Assembly (NCBI GenBank): GCA_022925895.1
Contig: JAKSYS010000637.1
Location: 1-36,356 of the forward strand
Reading direction: 5' to 3'
DNA length: 36,356 nucleotides
Origin: Fragilaria crotonensis
Taxonomy: Eukaryota > Bacillariophyta > Fragilariophyceae > Fragilariales > Fragilariaceae
Every line of letters begins with the position of its first letter. Within the stretch, counting starts at the first letter, position 1. The notes beneath the pieces are model-generated. The model searched no databases and was not told where the DNA came from. It was given only the letters and a program-made list of their open reading frames with translations. The position numbers and the translations under genes were made by a program. Shown here in pieces: positions 32,620 through 36,356 of this stretch.

Positions 32620-32642
32620 TCTTGATAAGAACGACCCTAAGA
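32620..32642 (-). repeat. Right terminal inverted repeat of the Harbinger element
   Basis: It is the inverted copy of 11013-11035, with two mismatches in 23. A second, outward copy of the AAGAA[C/T]GRCCCT pattern follows directly, so the exact end is ambiguous by about 12 bp. Confidence 0.65.
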
Positions 32643-33134
32643 ATGGCCCTTTTAGAGTACCTGGTACTGGAATGACAGTCTCTTCTCCAGTAACAGTTTC
32701 TGATGGGACGATGGGACAACCAAGAGAACCACATCAATCGTGCCAAATCGGCCCGAGGCAGGCGCCCGCCCGGCGAATTCCCGAATGATTGTGACGCATG
32801 TTTGTGAGTATGCAATTGTACGTCGCCGTATGATAGATAATAGCACATTCTATGTAGAGTGAACTACATCACCACGTCTTGCTGGAGGTATGAGCATATC
32901 GTAGTTATGATAGTCAATGAAACCTATCCAACCGCGTGTCCTGCATTGGATGTACCGTAGTCTGTAGTATCAGTTATTTTGAAGCCCATCGACCTTGAGA
33001 TTAGCTAAGTCTTTAAGGCTTGAGTGAAACCTCCTTTCATAGCCATGCAGTGCAATTAACAGTATAAGATCTATTTGACGTTGGAATGTAACAAACTTCA
33101 GGATGCATCCCGATTGTAGTGCCAAAAATCATGA
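32643..33134. other. Spacer between the mobile block and the right host genes
   Basis: I see no gene or repeat that I can support here. Confidence 0.4.
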
Positions 33135-33794
33135 TTATAACAACGAAACAACGACCAAAATCATGGTTGTCAATCCGTAGAAGAAATCGCCGATAGTCGA
33201 TCCATTCGAGGTTGGGGCTGCCGTTATGGGAGGAGATGTTGACCCCTCGGTCGGCTTGGATTCCTTCGCCTCTGTTGGTGCTTTTGTGGGGACACTAATC
33301 GGAGAAAACACAAACTCAGGGGAAGGTGTAACGTCGGCGGGAACAGGGGCACCAGTCGAATCCGCTACTGGAGGTTCAGAGGCTACGGGAGCACCAGGGG
33401 CCGCCACGGGTGCGTCAGTAGTAGAAACCGGGGCGGCGGGACCTTCAGAGACCAAAGGACCAATGCGGGTGATGCCGGGTTGGGAAACTACCTGCCCGAT
33501 TGTGTAAGGATGATGTCTCTCGTCGTATGCTTCCATGTACAAGTCGTCAGCCACCGTACCTCCTACACGTAGAATGTACTTCTCGCCGGGAGTATGGACA
33601 AAGCTGGTAATGTCATATACGATACCATCGAGAGCGGTCCATAAACCATCAGCATAGGTGGCATGCGTTGCAAGCTCCGATGCCGACACGTCGCGATCAG
33701 CAAGGTACCTCTCCGCTTGACCGTTCTCCACTGGCACCCTTTGTGCTGTGGTTAGAGCGAGAGCGGAGATAAGGTAAACGGCGTGCAACTTCAT
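33135..33794 (-). CDS. Secreted cytochrome b5-like heme-binding-domain protein with hydrophobic C-terminus
   Basis: The intact 219-residue product starts at ATG 33794 with a signal peptide (MKLHAVYLISALALTTAQR). Residues about 40-105 form a cytochrome b5-like domain: THATYADGLWTALDGIVYDI, SFVHTPGEKYILRVGG and YDERHHPYTIGQVV. The first His sits where the heme-ligand HPGG motif normally lies, and a second His pair follows at about the right distance, so heme binding is plausible. A Pro/Ala/Thr/Ser-rich stalk (residues ~118-195) follows, then a C-terminal hydrophobic segment (FFYGLTTMILVVVSLL) with small residues before it, fitting a GPI signal or a tail anchor. Cytochrome b5 domains usually face the cytosol, so an exported one is less common. 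The upstream region is shared with the divergent gene at 34327. Confidence 0.7.
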   Translation of the reverse strand: MKLHAVYLISALALTTAQRVPVENGQAERYLADRDVSASELATHATYADGLWTALDGIVYDITSFVHTPGEKYILRVGGTVADDLYMEAYDERHHPYTIGQVVSQPGITRIGPLVSEGPAAPVSTTDAPVAAPGAPVASEPPVADSTGAPVPADVTPSPEFVFSPISVPTKAPTEAKESKPTEGSTSPPITAAPTSNGSTIGDFFYGLTTMILVVVSLL

Positions 33795-34326
33795 TTTTCG
33801 ATTGTAGTAAGTGCTTGGTTGAAACTCGAAGGAATGGAAAGTTGTAGCGAAAGGGCCTCAAGCGCTGAGTGGAGTGAATACTCGGAGTATGTTTTGTGAA
33901 TCGGCATGTGAGACAGGCATACTTCGTCATCTTTGATGTGGTATCACAACAAAAAAACGCACTCGAGTGCGTCATCGCTCTCATACACATAGAGAGATGT
34001 ATTCATATATAAGTTGATCAATGGATTTTGTTATCGTCTCTGCCCTGTCCGTTGAGGCTCTTTTCAACAAATTTAGGAATTAGGTCAGATTGTTTTCATG
34101 TGCTTGCTACAGTGCCGTACATTTCTACAGTGCTAAAGTGCGTCAGTAACATCTACAAAGAGCGAGTACGTCATATGCTAGTACTCTAGAGTACAAGTAT
34201 CAGACGTTCCGCGCGAGATCTCATGTCGCAAAGGTACAAGTACGCCTCGCGTATGGTGGGCCATTCCATCATGACCGACAACATCATCATCGTCATCAAC
34301 AAAAACAGTGCTGCTAAAAACGAAAC
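33795..34326. promoter_or_regulatory. Divergent promoter region
   Basis: About 0.53 kb lies between two divergent genes. It contains runs of GTAC-rich sequence (34170-34250) and no coding frame. Both promoters should be here. Confidence 0.4.
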
Positions 34327-34937
34327 ATGGGACGCACTCAAGTTCTAAGAAATCAACGTTTGGGACGACCAGGCCAGAAAGGACGCGGGCGAGGTGAACG
34401 AATTGAACGACCTAGAAAAGAAACGGGTGAGAATGCTCCTTGGCGCCTGTCACAGAATGATGGCGTCGATGAGAGCACTCCTGCAAAAATGTCAAGTCAA
34501 GAAGAATTGGACGACGATCTCTTGGCACTGGAATCCCACGGAAATTATTATGGTAGTCCTTCGTTCGGAATTTCCGTGGGAAACGATGATATAGTTTCCA
34601 GCGGCAGTTTTCTTGGTGGATTGACCAAGATCGATGTGTACAGCAAATCGATCGTGGGCTTTCGACCCTATCATTAAGCGAAATTCTGGGTTTGCCACCA
34701 CATTTGACGGAATCGTTGGAAGACCAATCCCGCCATGTCGTAGGAGCGACGTTGCGACAAACGTACAATCACGACGAAACCGTCGTTGGAAGTTGGAATG
34801 ATGACCAGCAAACGATTATTGCCGAAGAGAAGACAGTTGAGACTCAATCTCAGGAGTTATCCAAAGAAGCGAATGGAAACACAGAGGATGACGACGAGGA
34901 CGACATGGAATCGTGGCTTGACAGTGTTATTGCGTAA
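34327..34937 (+). CDS. AVEN-like protein (RG-rich N-terminus, acidic WLDS C-terminus), one frame break
   Basis: The start is ATG 34327. The N-terminus is Arg/Gly-rich (RPGQKGRGRGERIERPRKE), the middle has SSQEELDDDLLALESHGNYYG, and, after a one-base shift near 34640-34677, LSTLSLSEILGLPPHLTESL leads to an acidic end DDDEDDMESWLDSVIA. An RG-rich start plus an acidic E/D-W-L-D-S-[MV]-I end is the signature I associate with AVEN, an apoptosis and ATM-checkpoint regulator conserved in many eukaryotes; the LPPHLTE block may correspond to its conserved helix. The link is based on these short features only. An alternative frame near 34390-34500 (ELNDLEKKRVRMLLGACHRM) also looks coding, so a further shift is possible. 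The gene converges on the next one with a 99-bp gap. Confidence 0.45.
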
Positions 34938-35036
34938 AGTCGATGGAAACATGACTCTTATGCATCGGGCTACAAATGTACAAATCCCCCATATCATACA
35001 ATTCTTCCAACAACCATACGTCATTCTTGCACCTCT

Positions 35037-36199
35037 TTATTGAGCTTCTTCAACTTCTGAAGTTTCACTGTCACCATGTTCGACATCGTCTAGTCCACCC
35101 TCACCTCCGTGGCTTTGTTCAATTTCATCATCCTCATCGACATCGTCATGAGCATTCCTTGCCGCCAACAGGGGTTGTCGTAGCGTCGTGACCGTTGCAG
35201 TCCGATACATGTCATCATTCAATCGTCCATAATCATCAGGATTGTGTGTGATATCGGCCCACATTTGTGATACAATCGCCACCTGCAGGAGGAATTTGGT
35301 CAGCAAGGGTGAGAGCCCAGTAGATGAAGCGTCCATGTCAGTTCTCGCCTCGTGCACCAGGGGATCACACGACATCAGCAAGGAGGTTCCGACTATAAGA
35401 ATAAACAGCGTATTCGGTAGTCGTTTAGAAGGTCCTTCCAGGTACCACAAGACATTGCCAACGCAATTAGTGATCCGTGCCAGGCAAGCAAAGTTGCCGT
35501 GGCCACATTAGTCATCAGGGCGGACGTTGTCGTGAGGGACCACAGGCCTGTAACTCGCACAACTCGCAGCGGCATTTGGATCGGTCCCAGACAGAACGCG
35601 ATAAGCCCCAAAATAAGAAAGAACAGGACAACAGTGCCGGAGAGAAGAAAGAAATGTTTCATCCGCATATTGTGCAATCCCATTCGCAGTCGTAATCGCG
35701 CCTTGATGTAAATGTAGGAGACTGAAAAGAGTGCCACCGGCAGCATGACAAGTTGCAGGAAACAACAGTACCACCACAAAAATGTTTGCAATGTGGCACC
35801 GCCGTATCCGTGTCGGATCCAAAGCTCGTTGGCGACCGTTGCATTGGACGCCGTGAGGATATACGAAGGCCAGGAAGCATCCCAAGCTCCACATGCCAGT
35901 CGCAGGTGGTCGAGTGCGGTGGCGAGAGTAAAACAAATCACTCCGAAGCGACCCAGTAATAAATGCCATTCAGAAATGTCGTTCGGAGGGTTTGGGGAAT
36001 TCATTTCGCGAGCAGCAATTCGCAGACATTGGATCACAAACAGGATGATGGCAATCACGAGCAATGTAAGGTAGGGCAAACCCTCTCGATGAAACGGTAA
36101 CACCAAACATGTGCCGTGCAAATCGACGAGGCATTTTGCTATTTCATCGCTGTGATGCCGATCTTCGAGTGGAACAATCGGTAGAATCATGATGCTCAT
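35037..36199 (-). CDS. Multi-pass membrane protein of unknown function, one frame break
   Basis: The start is ATG 36199. About 385 residues result if the two frames are joined by a one-base shift between roughly 35393 and 35500. Hydrophobic spans include YLTLLVIAIILFVIQCL, FGVICFTLATALDHLRLACG, FLWWYCCFLQLVMLPVALFS, HFFLLSGTVVLFFLILGLIA and, after the shift, NTLFILIVGTSLLMS, giving about six or seven helices. An extracellular-type loop contains N-A-T and Trp/Cys residues. The C-terminal tail is cytosolic-looking and acidic (DDVDEDDEIEQSHGGEGG, DDVEHGDSETSEVEE). The overall shape resembles small algal receptor-like or 7-TM proteins, but no family motif is visible. Confidence 0.55.
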
Positions 36200-36356
36200 A
36201 ACTTCCGATTAATGGCGAGCACAATGCACTTCCGTCTCCGCTACGCAATACTCCGATGATTCGATAAAAGCCGCTGCTGCGTTGACAGGTGGGAGCCGTT
36301 GGCAACTGAGTTATTTCTCTGTTTTGTTGACGAGTGCAGATTGTCGAGAGTATATC
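36200..36356. other. 5' flank of the membrane-protein gene
   Basis: Too short to interpret; probably promoter sequence. No gene seen. Confidence 0.3.

Larger units (their letters stand above)
11013..32642. mobile_element. PIF/Harbinger-type transposon split by nested insertions
   Basis: The left end 11013-11035 and the reverse complement of the right end 32620-32642 match at 21 of 23 positions (core TTAGGG[C/T]CGTTCTTA). Both are followed inward by T-rich sequence and by GGTATCA-type palindromes. A Harbinger transposase reads inward from the left end and a probable accessory gene reads inward from the right end, the usual two-gene layout of the superfamily, normally within a few kilobases. 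Here about 18 kb of other transposon and unknown sequence lies between them. Expected 3-bp TTA/TAA target duplications are not clear: the flanks read TTA and TAA in opposite sense. Two separate members of one family, each keeping one end, remain possible. Confidence 0.55.

Noticed and set aside
11010..32645. TTA/TAA flanks as a Harbinger target-site duplication
   Set aside because: On one strand the flanks read TTA and TAA, which are complements and not a direct repeat, so they are more likely part of the terminal repeats.

Overview
The window looks like nuclear DNA of a unicellular stramenopile alga, most probably a diatom. This is an inference from four things: short GT-AG introns of about 70-90 bp (some with GTAAGT donors and a CTAAC branch site), densely packed host genes in both orientations, a secreted PhoD-type phosphatase, and a mix of PIF/Harbinger and Plavaka-like DNA transposons. 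No marker gene fixes the species. Reading frames are interrupted by apparent single-base shifts in nearly every multi-domain gene, host genes included, so base-level assembly error is as likely as gene death and frames should be read with that in mind.

Left host block (1-7746): the end of a 23-residue-repeat ORF; a MidA/NDUFAF7-like (DUF185) methyltransferase on the minus strand; a divergent, plus-strand membrane-anchored PhoD-like phosphatase ending in a fibronectin type II domain; and a minus-strand RING/TRAF-zinc-finger protein with a multi-pass membrane tail. From 7747 to 11012 there are only remnants: an S/T/P/Q-rich ORF, a retroelement-like scrap and a 0.53-kb MITE-like inverted-repeat element.

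Mobile block (11013-32642): matching terminal inverted repeats and GGTATCA-type subterminal palindromes lie 21.6 kb apart. A Harbinger DDE transposase reads inward from the left end and a probable Harbinger accessory protein reads inward from the right end, so this appears to be one Harbinger element split by nested insertions. Between its two genes are (i) a Plavaka-like transposase with an N-terminal zinc finger, facing an unrecognised ~476-residue protein that sits beside an array of CTCC(N)ATGGGAG repeats; (ii) two paralogues (P1, P2) of an unrecognised family marked by an '[ST][DN]EAF...NY...W' block and a 'W-S-x-x-G...DR' block; and (iii) a separate 6.9-kb element (23507-30385) with 25-bp inverted repeats (24/25 identical) and many TCAGGAWT subterminal repeats, which carries a third paralogue (P3), a second Plavaka-like remnant, a TAC-rich repeat tract and a GC-rich inverted-repeat insert.

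Right host block (32643-36356): a secreted cytochrome-b5-domain protein with a Pro/Thr-rich stalk and hydrophobic C-terminus (minus), an AVEN-like RG-rich/acidic protein (plus), and a multi-pass membrane protein (minus).
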